Shown: positions 1 to 7,107, numbered from the stretch's first letter. The stretch is DNA of 28,153 nt from DASSBR01 sp035708085 (GCA_035708085.1 DASSTE010000059.1:1-28153), one strand, 5' to 3'. Numbers and translations are program-made. The notes: generated by a model not told the origin, from the sequence alone.

Positions 1-1
1 G

Positions 2-1246
2 GAAATGGTCGAAGGCCTTGACGACGACACGGACCTCTTCAGCGCCGCACAGCAGTTGCCGGAACCGGAAGACCTGCTCGAAAGCGAGGACGATGCGCCG
101 ATCATCCGCCTGATCAATGCGCTCCTGACCGCCGCCATTAAGGAAAACGCCTCCGACATTCATATCGAGCCTTTCGAGAACCGCCTCGTGGTGCGCTTGC
201 GTGTCGACGGCGTATTGCGCGAGGTTTTGCAAACGCGCCGCGCGGTCGCGCCGCTGATCGTCTCGCGCATCAAGGTCATGGCCAAGCTCGACATCGCCGA
301 AAAGCGGCTACCGCAGGACGGGCGCATTTCGCTGCGCATCGCCAACCGCGCCGTCGACGTGCGCGTGTCGACGATTCCGTCCGGCCATGGCGAGCGCGTC
401 GTGCTGCGTCTGCTCGACAAGCAGGCGGGTCGGCTCGACCTCGACCACCTTGGCATGGAGCCGGGCACCCAGGATGTCATCGACGACATCATCAGGAAGC
501 CGCATGGCATTATTCTGGTGACCGGCCCGACCGGTTCCGGCAAAACGACGACGCTGTATGCGGCGCTGACCAAGCTCAACGACCACAGCCGCAACATCAT
601 GACGGTGGAGGACCCGATCGAGTACTACCTCGACGGTGTCGGCCAGACGCAGGTCAACACGCGTGTCGACATGACCTTCGCGCGCGGCTTGCGCGCGATC
701 CTGCGACAGGACCCGGACGTGGTAATGGTCGGCGAAATCCGCGACCTGGAAACGGCCGAGATTGCCGTGCAGGCGAGTTTGACGGGCCACCTCGTGCTGT
801 CCACGCTGCACACCAACACCGCCGTCGGCGCGATCACGCGCCTGCGCGACATGGGCGTCGAACCGTTTCTGCTCGCCTCGAGCATCATCGGCCTGCTCGC
901 CCAGCGGCTGGTGCGCGTGCTGTGCCCCCACTGCAAGGAGGCCTACACGGCGAGCCCGCGCGAAACCGAGCTGCTCGGCCTCGACCCGCAACACCCGCCG
1001 CAACTCTACCGCCCGCGCGGCTGCCCGGGTTGCAACGACTCCGGCTATCACGGCCGCACCGGCATCTACGAACTCGTGCCGGTCGACGACGACCTGCGAA
1101 CGATGATTCATGACGGCTCCGGCGAACAGGCGCTGGAACGCTACGCCCGCACGTTGAGCCCCAGCATCCGCCAGGACGGCCGCCGGCGTGTGCTCGCCGG
1201 CGAAACCACCGTCGAAGAAGTCGTACGCGTCACACAAGAGGATTGA
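2..1246 (+). CDS. gspE: Type II secretion ATPase GspE, 5' end cut by window
   Basis: Cytoplasmic hexameric ATPase that powers pseudopilus assembly in the type II secretion system, docking on GspL/GspF at the inner membrane. The frame is open to the left edge, so the first Met visible (base 5) is probably internal; the family is about 500 residues and only about 414 are seen. Visible residues include a Walker A motif GPTGSGKTT (Lys about residue 180), the Asp box after DPIEYY, a Walker B region DPDVVMVGEIRD, and the His box around STLHTN. A C-terminal zinc site follows, with CPHC and CPGC pairs, which is typical of GspE rather than PilT. gspF follows after 125 bases on the same strand. A PilB/type IV pilus role is less likely because the partner is GspF-like, but it is not excluded by this fragment alone. 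Confidence 0.93.
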   Translation, partial: EMVEGLDDDTDLFSAAQQLPEPEDLLESEDDAPIIRLINALLTAAIKENASDIHIEPFENRLVVRLRVDGVLREVLQTRRAVAPLIVSRIKVMAKLDIAEKRLPQDGRISLRIANRAVDVRVSTIPSGHGERVVLRLLDKQAGRLDLDHLGMEPGTQDVIDDIIRKPHGIILVTGPTGSGKTTTLYAALTKLNDHSRNIMTVEDPIEYYLDGVGQTQVNTRVDMTFARGLRAILRQDPDVVMVGEIRDLETAEIAVQASLTGHLVLSTLHTNTAVGAITRLRDMGVEPFLLASSIIGLLAQRLVRVLCPHCKEAYTASPRETELLGLDPQHPPQLYRPRGCPGCNDSGYHGRTGIYELVPVDDDLRTMIHDGSGEQALERYARTLSPSIRQDGRRRVLAGETTVEEVVRVTQED

Positions 1247-1256
1247 GACCGGTGGA

Positions 1257-1352
1257 GGGTAAAAGGTTAACGGTTAATGGTAAAAGGCTGGAAGTCACTG
1301 CCGAGTCGTCGACACCTCCGGCTCTTCGTTCTTCACCCTTAACCTTTTACCC
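1257..1352. repeat. Inverted repeat between gspE and gspF
   Basis: The arms GGGTAAAAGGTTAA (1257-1270) and its exact complement TTAACCTTTTACCC (1339-1352) are a perfect 14-bp inverted repeat 68 bases apart. Both flanks repeat the GGTTAA/GGTAAA theme (for example 1271-1287 and 1353-1365). The region is AT-richer than the genes. It looks like a simple-sequence intergenic repeat; whether it acts as an attenuator between gspE and gspF is unknown. Confidence 0.6.
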
Positions 1353-1371
1353 TTTACCTTTCACCTGAATC

Positions 1372-2595
1372 ATGGGCGCATTCGAATACCAGGCGCTCGA
1401 TACCCGCGGGCGCACCAAAAAAGGCGTCCTCGAAGGCGACACCGCGCGCCAGATCCGCCAGCAACTGCGCGAGCAGGGCCTGACGCCGCTCGCCGTCGCC
1501 GGCGTTGCCGCAGAGAAAAAGGAAACCGCCGGCCGCGCATTCAGCTTCACATTCAAGCGCGGCATCAGCGCGACCGAACTCGCGCTCGTCACCCGCCAGC
1601 TCGCGACGCTGGTGCGCTCGGCGCTGCCGGTCGAGGAAGCCCTGCTTGCGGCCGCGCAGCAAAATGAAGCGCAGCGACTGAAGAGCATGCTGCTCGCTGT
1701 GCGCGCCCGCGTGCTCGAAGGCCACACCCTCGCCCACGGCCTCGCCCAATTTCCACAGGCGTTCCCGGAAATTTTCCGCGCCACCGTCGCCGCCGGCGAA
1801 CAGACCGGCCACCTCGACGCCGTGCTCGAGCGCCTCGCCGATTACGCCGAAAGCCGCCAGGTCCTGCGCCAGAAGCTCGGTCTCGCGATGATCTACCCGA
1901 TCCTGCTGACAGGGATGTCGATCATCATCGTCGCGTTCCTGCTGACCTACGTCGTCCCGCAGGTCGTGACCGTCTTCAACAACATCGGCCACCAGTTGCC
2001 GTTTCTGACTCGCGCACTCATCGCCCTTAGCGACTTCCTGCGTGCCGACGGAATCTACCTGTTGATCGCCATCGTCGCCGCCGGCTTCGGCATCTATTAT
2101 TGGCTGAAGCGGCCCGAACCGCGGCGGCAGTTCCACCGCCTGCTGCTCCGGCTGCCGCTGATCGGCCGCGTCGTCCGCGGCCTCAACACCTCGCGCTTCA
2201 CCCGCACCCTCAGCATTCTTGCCGGCAGCGGCGTCCCGGTGCTCGAAGCGCTGCGGATCGCCGGCGAAGTGGTCGCCAACGTGCCGATGCGGGAAGCGGT
2301 TGATGAAGCTGCGAATCGGGTTCGCGAAGGGTCGCCGATCAACCGCGCGCTTGCAGTTAGCGGGTTGTTTCCGCCTATGACCGTGCATTTGATCGCCAGT
2401 GGCGAGACCAGCGGACAGCTTCGGACGATGCTTGAGCGGGCGGCGCAGAATCAGGAGCGGGAACTTGAAACGTTGCTGGCTACTATGCTGGGGATTCTTG
2501 AGCCGGCCATGATTTTGATTATGGGTGTCGTGGTGCTGATTATTGTTTTGGCTATTATGCTGCCTATATTCGATTTGAATACGCTCGTTAAGTAA
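1372..2595 (+). CDS. gspF: Type II secretion inner-membrane platform protein GspF
   Basis: Polytopic inner-membrane protein of the type II secretion platform that couples the GspE ATPase to pseudopilus assembly. At 407 residues it has the usual family length. It starts MGAFEYQALDTRGRTKKGVLEGD, the standard GspF opening, so the ATG at 1372 is well supported although its Shine-Dalgarno is weak. Two T2SF domains are present (roughly residues 65-190 and 270-395). Membrane segments lie at about 174-199, 230-245 and 374-402. The second domain holds the conserved SGVPVLEALRIAGE and ASGETSGQL motifs. No gspG follows; the next 579 bases are repeats. Codon use changes in the last 300 bases, from C-ending to G/T-ending codons (see findings). 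Confidence 0.95.
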   Translation: MGAFEYQALDTRGRTKKGVLEGDTARQIRQQLREQGLTPLAVAGVAAEKKETAGRAFSFTFKRGISATELALVTRQLATLVRSALPVEEALLAAAQQNEAQRLKSMLLAVRARVLEGHTLAHGLAQFPQAFPEIFRATVAAGEQTGHLDAVLERLADYAESRQVLRQKLGLAMIYPILLTGMSIIIVAFLLTYVVPQVVTVFNNIGHQLPFLTRALIALSDFLRADGIYLLIAIVAAGFGIYYWLKRPEPRRQFHRLLLRLPLIGRVVRGLNTSRFTRTLSILAGSGVPVLEALRIAGEVVANVPMREAVDEAANRVREGSPINRALAVSGLFPPMTVHLIASGETSGQLRTMLERAAQNQERELETLLATMLGILEPAMILIMGVVVLIIVLAIMLPIFDLNTLVK

Positions 2596-2599
2596 TAGT

Positions 2600-2880
2600 T
2601 GTGCCGCCTGCGGCGGCGGGCTTTATTGGGCGGGGGTATCGACCCCCTGCGGCGAGTTACTTTCCTTACGGGGAAAGTAACCAAAGCCACTGCTCATGGC
2701 GCTTGGTCCAAAGTGCATCGCTGCACTTTGGACTTCCCGAAGATCGGGCCGAAAAAGGGGGCCGGAACAGAACTCACGCGTCCATGCGCTCGAACAATTT
2801 TCCTTGTTTCCCCCTTTTTCGACCCGATCTTCGGCTGCGCTCAAATCGCCGGTTTGGAGCCGGCCTTCCTGGCCGGCAAA
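2600..2880 (+). repeat. Structured intergenic element, copy A (multi-hairpin)
   Basis: Begins 5 bases after the gspF stop codon and reads in the gspF sense. Helices visible: 2603-2608/2612-2617 (GCCGCC, loop TGC); 2632-2636/2643-2647 (GGGGG/CCCCC); 2656-2665/2672-2681 (10 bp, perfect); 2706-2717/2722-2733 (12 bp, perfect, loop TCGC); long stem 2737-2761/2810-2834 (24 of 25 pairs); 2859-2865/2871-2877 (7 bp). A second, diverged, inverted copy lies at 15250-15533. No transposase is present and no convincing protein is encoded: the overlapping ORFs in both directions are repeat artefacts. It could be a structured RNA in the 3' untranslated region, a palindromic miniature mobile element, or both. 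Confidence 0.8.
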
Positions 2881-2895
2881 GACTATCGGTTGATT

Positions 2896-3004
2896 CCCCT
2901 CATCCCAGCCTTCTCCCTGAGGGAGAAGGAGCAAGAGCGTCTCCTGAACCAGCCGGGCGCCCCTCTGATTCCCTCTCCCTCAGGGAGAGGGCTAGGGTGA
3001 GGGG
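2896..3004. repeat. Twin-palindrome CTC-type repeat, copy 1
   Basis: Bounded by CCCCTCATCCC on the left and GGGTGAGGGG on the right. It contains two palindromes: CCTTCTCCC/GGGAGAAGG (2909-2917/2921-2929, spacer TGA) and CCCTCTCCC/GGGAGAGGG (2971-2979/2983-2991, spacer TCA). The same pair in opposite orientation lies at 9696-9805. Elements of this appearance are common dispersed repeats in proteobacterial genomes and are often mis-translated as short proteins. Confidence 0.85.
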
Positions 3005-3030
3005 ATAAATTTCTTCTCCCCAGCCTTCCG

Positions 3031-3155
3031 AGGCGACAAGGCATCGGGGTGGGGGTGCGGTGACTTCTCTCAGGGCTGTGTGAGGCAGGAGCCGAACCCA
3101 GAGCCTACAGGGACGTATTCACGGCGTCCCTGGGAGGAGTTACCGCATCACCGCC
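3031..3155 (+). repeat. Dispersed 90-nt stem repeat, copy 1
   Basis: A 90-nt core (3057-3146) closed by 19-nt arms 3057-3075 and 3128-3146; the arms pair with three G-T wobbles when read on the + strand. An inner hairpin AGGGACG/CGTCCCT (3109-3115/3125-3131) shares bases 3128-3131 with the outer stem. A second copy in the same orientation at 12704-12793 is identical at 87 of 90 positions by eye. It lies 20 bases beyond the rluC stop, in the convergent gspF/rluC gap. Confidence 0.85.
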
Positions 3156-3174
3156 CTTCACAACAACCCAAAGG

Positions 3175-4116
3175 CTACCTCTCTTCCAACCGATCCAACA
3201 AAGCCTTCAATTCCTCGCCGAGCGGCGCATCAAACGCCAGCGGGACATCATTCCACGGGGCCGTAAATCCAATGCTGGCCGCATGCAAAAACATCCGCTT
3301 CAATCCCAACCTGCGCCATTCGCGATTGGTCTCATGCTCACCGTACTTATCATCGCCTGCCACCGGATGGCCCAGATGCGCCGCATGTACACGAATCTGA
3401 TGGGTGCGGCCGGTGCTGATCCTCGCCTCCACCAGCGTGCCCTGCTCGTAGATCGTCAACGGCTTGAAATGCGTTTCGGCGGCCTTGCCCGTCTCATCCA
3501 CATGCACGCGACGCTCGCCGCCGGCGATCTGGTGCTTGCGCAGCGCGACATCGACCGCTCCCGCGTCGTTCAGGCGACCCGACAGCAGCGCCAGGTATTT
3601 CTTTTCCACCTCGCCGTTACGCAGCAGCTCGTGCATCGCGCGCAGCCGGCTGCGCCGCTTCGCGATCAGCAGACAGCCGCTGGTGTCGCGATCGAGGCGA
3701 TGTACCAGCTCCAGATACGGTGCCTGCGGCCTCAGCGCGCGCAGCGCCTCGATCGCGCCCAGGCTCAAACCGCTGCCGCCGTGCACCGCCAGGCCCGCCG
3801 GCTTGTTCAGCACCAGCAGGCTGTCGTCCTCGTAAATGATGCAATCCTTCAGCCAGCTTAGATCCTGGATGCCCCGCGCCGGCGGCTGCGCGCTTGCCTG
3901 CTGCACCGGTGGAATGCGGATGTCGTCGCCGTCCTCCAACCGGCGGGTCGGCTTCACCCGGCGGCCGTTTACGCGCACCTGGCCCGTGCGCAGCAGCCGG
4001 TAGACGTGCCCTTTCGGCACGCCCTTCAGCGTCCTGAACAGGAAATTGTCGATGCGCTGGCCGGCGTCCTCTGCGCCGGCCACGGCATGACGAGCGGCTT
4101 TGTCGGCTGCACTCAA
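3175..4116 (-). CDS. rluC: 23S rRNA pseudouridine synthase RluC
   Basis: Converts uridines of 23S rRNA (955, 2504 and 2580 in E. coli numbering) to pseudouridine. An N-terminal S4 RNA-binding domain (about residues 15-80, RIDNFLFRTLKGVPKGHVYRLL) precedes the RluA-family catalytic domain. The motif HRLDRDTSG carries the catalytic Asp142. The 313-residue length matches the family. The start is a TTG, chosen because GGAG lies 7 bases upstream (4124-4127) and the protein then opens just before the S4 domain; no in-frame ATG serves. It is divergent from rne, an arrangement also found in enterobacteria. RluD or RluA are alternatives, but S4 plus the rne neighbour favours RluC. Confidence 0.93.
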   Translation of the reverse strand: MSAADKAARHAVAGAEDAGQRIDNFLFRTLKGVPKGHVYRLLRTGQVRVNGRRVKPTRRLEDGDDIRIPPVQQASAQPPARGIQDLSWLKDCIIYEDDSLLVLNKPAGLAVHGGSGLSLGAIEALRALRPQAPYLELVHRLDRDTSGCLLIAKRRSRLRAMHELLRNGEVEKKYLALLSGRLNDAGAVDVALRKHQIAGGERRVHVDETGKAAETHFKPLTIYEQGTLVEARISTGRTHQIRVHAAHLGHPVAGDDKYGEHETNREWRRLGLKRMFLHAASIGFTAPWNDVPLAFDAPLGEELKALLDRLEER

Positions 4117-4123
4117 TGTGGTG

Positions 4124-4127
4124 CTCC
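4124..4127 (-). promoter_or_regulatory. Shine-Dalgarno supporting the TTG start of rluC
   Basis: On the - strand the bases read GGAG, separated by 7 bases from the TTG at 4116-4114. This decides the non-ATG start of rluC. Confidence 0.6.
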
Positions 4128-4163
4128 AAGCAGTTGGAAATTAAAGAAAAGTTCTCGGGTCGA

Positions 4164-4193
4164 TTGCGGCGAAGCGCGTCCAGTTGCTATAGT
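4164..4193 (+). promoter_or_regulatory. Candidate sigma-70 promoter of rne
   Basis: TTGCGG (4164-4169), an 18-base spacer, then TATAGT (4188-4193). Transcription would begin near 4200 and give a leader of about 270 nt before the rne ATG. A long rne leader is expected because E. coli RNase E regulates its own mRNA through its 5' leader. Recognised by eye only. Confidence 0.5.
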
Positions 4194-4472
4194 ACGCAAC
4201 CGGTGGCTGCGGCGCGACTGCGCAACCTAACATAAAGTTGATCCGGCCACCGTTATTGGAATTATTTCGGCTGCTCGCAATATGCGGGCGGCGAATTAAT
4301 TAATCAAACAATTGGCGCTCCCATGCGCGGCATGGTCACGCAGCGCTGACGCCGGCAAGGATCCAGGCAGCCACGCAAGTTCGCGGCGCCGAACAGGGAA
4401 TCCAGCCGCAACCGTCAGCCGCGCGGCGCACAGCCCACGCGCATCCGGTCGAGTGCCTGAGAGATCGGCACA
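4194..4472 (+). other. Long leader upstream of rne (no gene)
   Basis: The rluC-rne gap (4117-4472, 356 bases) holds no ORF of interest. It contains an AT-rich block near 4290-4312 and then a GC-rich stretch up to the ATG. In E. coli a hairpin in this leader is bound by RNase E for autoregulation. I could not identify an obvious equivalent hairpin, so the regulatory role here rests on analogy and on the length of the leader. Confidence 0.4.
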
Positions 4473-6923
4473 ATGAAACGCATGCTTGTCAACGCAACTC
4501 AGAAGGAAGAGTTGCGCGTCGCCATGGTCGATGGTCAGACGCTTTACGATCTGGATATTGAAGTCCCCGGCCGCGAACAGAAAAAAGCCAACATCTACAA
4601 GGGACGCATCACCCGCGTCGAACCCAGCCTCGAAGCCGCTTTCGTCGATTATGGCGCCGAACGCCACGGCTTTCTGCCGCTGAAGGAAATTTCCCGCAGC
4701 TACTTTACCTCGTCGCACGACGGCGACGGCGGCCGCGTCAACATCAAGGACGTGGTGCGCGAAGGACAGGAACTGATCGTCCAGATCGACAAGGAAGAGC
4801 GTGGCACCAAGGGCGCGGCGCTGACCACCTTTGTCAGCCTCGCCGGCCGTTTCCTGGTGCTCATGCCCAACAACCCGCGCGCCGGCGGCGTCTCGCGACG
4901 CATCGAGGGCGAAGACCGCGAGGAGCTGCGCGCGGCGATCGCGACGCTGAACGTGCCCGAGGGCATGGGCATGATCGTCCGCACCGCCGGCGTCGGCCGC
5001 GGCTCGGAAGAACTGCAATGGGATCTCGATTATCTCGCCCAGGTGTGGCGGGCCATCGAGGAAGCCGCGACGCAAAAGCCCGCACCATTCCTGATCTATC
5101 AGGAAAGCAACGTCATTATCCGTGCGCTGCGCGATTACCTGCGCACCGACATCGGCGAAATCCTCGTCGACGATCCGGACACGTGCGAACTCGCTCGCGA
5201 TTTCATGCAGCGGGTCATGCCGCAGAGCCTGTCAAAGCTCAAGCTGTACAACGACGACGTGCCGCTGTTCAACCGTTTCCAGATCGAAAGCCAGATCGAG
5301 GCGGCGTTCGGCCGTGACGTGCGCCTGCCCTCCGGCGGTGCGCTGGTCATCGACCATACCGAGGCGCTGGTGTCGATCGACATTAACTCGGCACGCGCGA
5401 CCAAGGGCGGCGACATCGAGGAAACCGCGCTCAACACCAACCTCGAAGCCGCCGACGAAATCGCCCGCCAGCTGCGTCTGCGCGATATCGGCGGTCTGGT
5501 CGTGATCGACTTCATCGACATGGGGCCGGTCAAAAACCAGCGCGAAGTCGAAAACCGGCTGCGCGCGGCGTTAAAGATGGACCGCGCGCGCATCCAGGTC
5601 GGACGTATCTCGCGCTTCGGCCTGATGGAAATGTCGCGGCAGCGGCTGCGCCCGTCGCTCGGCGAGTTCACCCAGATCATCTGCCCGCGCTGCGCCGGCG
5701 AAGGCCGCATCCGCGGCATCGAATCACTCGCGCTGTCGATCCTGCGCCTGATCGAAGAAGAAGCGATGAAGGAAGGCACCGGCCGCGTTGCAGCGCATTT
5801 GCCGGTCGACGTCGCGACTTACCTGCTGAACGAAAAGCGCGAAGCGGTGATCGCGATCGAGAGCCGCTGCCGCACCAACGTGGTACTGGTGCCGAACCCG
5901 CTGTTCGAAACCCCGCGCTTCGAAATCCACCGCAGCCGCGATCAGGATCTGCCGGTCGACCAGGTCGAATCCAGTTACAAGATGGCGGCAACGAACGTCC
6001 CGGAAGCCAACGGCTACCTGCGCCAACGGACTGCAGGGCAGCCGGAGGAACCGGCCGTCAAGGCTATCTCCCCGAGCGCACCCGCACCGGTGACGACACC
6101 TGAGAAGCGCGCCGCCGCGCCCGCCAAGGGCGGCCTGCTGGCGCGCCTGTGGGCGCTGCTGTTTGCCCCTGTGCCTGAAAAGCCGGCACCGCGCAAAAGC
6201 GCCGCGAGCACCAAGCCGCGCCCCGCTCCCTCGAAGCGTCCGGCGCGCAAATCCACTGCGCGCGCCAGCAGCAACGGCGAAGGTCGTTCGCGCAGCAGCT
6301 CAAGAACCCGCAAGAGCACCGGCCGCGACAGCAATCGGCAACAAACCGGCGGGCGCCCCGCCAATGGCCCAGCATCCAGGTCCCCGACAACAGCAGCCGC
6401 ATCGGCCGAAACCAAGCAAGCCAATGCAGCGCCGGCCACGCCGAGCGCCGGTCCATCCGAGGACGCCGCTGCCAATGAACAGAAATCTAACCGCAGCGGG
6501 CGAAGCACCCGCCGCGGCCGTCGCGGCGGCCGCCGTCGGCGCCGCGCACGTGGCGAGAACCGCGGCGAACAGCAAGGCAACGCGCCGCAAAACAACGACG
6601 ATTCCGCGAACAATGCCGCGGAACGCGGGCATACTGCAAAGCCTGCTGCCGCGAACGACAAGCCCGTCTCCGGAAACGGCGCAAGTCCGGCTCCGGCGGA
6701 ACCGAAGCCTGCCGCCCCCGCGCCGGAAGCAAGGCCGCACCAGCCAAGGCCCGAACCGAAACCGGAACAGCGCGAGCCATCTCCGCCGCCGGCCGCAACC
6801 GGCAACGCATCCCCGCCGCCAGCGCTTCGCGAGATCTATGAACAGCGGCGCCGCGACGAATCGGTCAGCGCCGATCGTGCGCCGGAAACCTCCGGCGAGG
6901 ATGCATCGCGCAAACCCGATTGA
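4473..6923 (+). CDS. rne: Ribonuclease E
   Basis: Essential endoribonuclease for mRNA decay and rRNA/tRNA processing, and scaffold of the degradosome at the inner membrane. The catalytic half is almost collinear with E. coli RNase E. It has an S1 domain near residues 35-125, the metal-binding Asp303 (DINSARATKGGD) and Asp346 (VIDFIDM), and the zinc-link Cys404/Cys407 in CPRC, all at the E. coli positions. After residue about 515 the protein is a Pro/Ala/Arg-rich disordered tail. At 553-564 the tail carries a hydrophobic GGLLARLWALLF segment, the likely membrane-targeting helix, and it then has an arginine-rich block (around residues 675-695). The 816-residue length is shorter than the 1061 of E. 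coli, the difference being in the tail. Followed by a terminator at 6946. Confidence 0.97.
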   Translation: MKRMLVNATQKEELRVAMVDGQTLYDLDIEVPGREQKKANIYKGRITRVEPSLEAAFVDYGAERHGFLPLKEISRSYFTSSHDGDGGRVNIKDVVREGQELIVQIDKEERGTKGAALTTFVSLAGRFLVLMPNNPRAGGVSRRIEGEDREELRAAIATLNVPEGMGMIVRTAGVGRGSEELQWDLDYLAQVWRAIEEAATQKPAPFLIYQESNVIIRALRDYLRTDIGEILVDDPDTCELARDFMQRVMPQSLSKLKLYNDDVPLFNRFQIESQIEAAFGRDVRLPSGGALVIDHTEALVSIDINSARATKGGDIEETALNTNLEAADEIARQLRLRDIGGLVVIDFIDMGPVKNQREVENRLRAALKMDRARIQVGRISRFGLMEMSRQRLRPSLGEFTQIICPRCAGEGRIRGIESLALSILRLIEEEAMKEGTGRVAAHLPVDVATYLLNEKREAVIAIESRCRTNVVLVPNPLFETPRFEIHRSRDQDLPVDQVESSYKMAATNVPEANGYLRQRTAGQPEEPAVKAISPSAPAPVTTPEKRAAAPAKGGLLARLWALLFAPVPEKPAPRKSAASTKPRPAPSKRPARKSTARASSNGEGRSRSSSRTRKSTGRDSNRQQTGGRPANGPASRSPTTAAASAETKQANAAPATPSAGPSEDAAANEQKSNRSGRSTRRGRRGGRRRRRARGENRGEQQGNAPQNNDDSANNAAERGHTAKPAAANDKPVSGNGASPAPAEPKPAAPAPEARPHQPRPEPKPEQREPSPPPAATGNASPPPALREIYEQRRRDESVSADRAPETSGEDASRKPD

Positions 6924-6945
6924 CCGTCGACCGAATGTAATTCAG

Positions 6946-6973
6946 AAGCGGCGCGTTAACCGCGCCGCTTTCA
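6946..6973 (+). terminator. Rho-independent terminator of rne
   Basis: A perfect 10-bp GC-rich stem AAGCGGCGCG/CGCGCCGCTT (6946-6955/6961-6970) with loop TTAAC lies 22 bases after the rne stop. The U tract is short (the TTT ending at 6971), so termination may be partial. Confidence 0.7.
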
Positions 6974-7072
6974 CTGCTCCATCATCGCAAGAGCCGGATC
7001 GAGCTTCGCCGCGCGCCGCGCCGGCAGCCAGCACGCCAGGACGGTGATCGCGCACAACACAGCAGCAGCGCC
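6971..7072 (-). pseudogene. Remnant 3' end of an FtsX/MacB-type ABC permease gene
   Basis: On the - strand, codons ending in a TGA at 6973-6971 encode a hydrophobic stretch followed by ACWLPARRAAKLDP and ALAMMEQ. This is the usual ending of FtsX-like permease domains in MacB/ADOP transporters (a membrane helix, then PARRAARLDP, then a short acidic tail). About 33 codons are recognisable. Further upstream the sequence loses similarity, runs into a REP-like palindrome and meets an in-frame TAG near 7117. The rest of the gene is missing, so this is a decayed fragment left by a deletion. The recognition is by motif only. Confidence 0.6.
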
Positions 7073-7107
7073 ATGGTCGGAACACGCGTTGATCGACGCT
7101 CTATTGG

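Noticed and set aside
308..1237. Long - strand ORF opposite gspE (and similar ones opposite gspF, rne, aguB, mfd, nagZ)
   Set aside because: Shadow ORFs caused by high GC codon bias; the sense frames hold complete conserved families.
2603..2617. Simple Rho-independent terminator of gspF
   Set aside because: The GCCGCC/GGCGGC hairpin lacks a following U tract and is one part of the larger structured element; partial termination remains possible.
2599..3008. Overlapping ORFs of 100-135 residues on both strands in the gspF-rluC gap, and similar ones at 15151-15772
   Set aside because: They translate palindromic repeats; the same peptide-like strings appear in both repeat copies in different contexts, there are no domains, and open frames exist in several phases of the same DNA.
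2600..3155. CRISPR array or attachment-site interpretation of the repeat-rich gap
   Set aside because: Repeats are different palindromic families in single copies, not regularly spaced identical repeats with spacers; no cas, integrase or tRNA gene nearby.
6163..7047. 294-residue + ORF in the rne tail region
   Set aside because: Second-frame reading of the low-complexity rne tail; the rne frame carries the membrane helix and continues from the catalytic domain.
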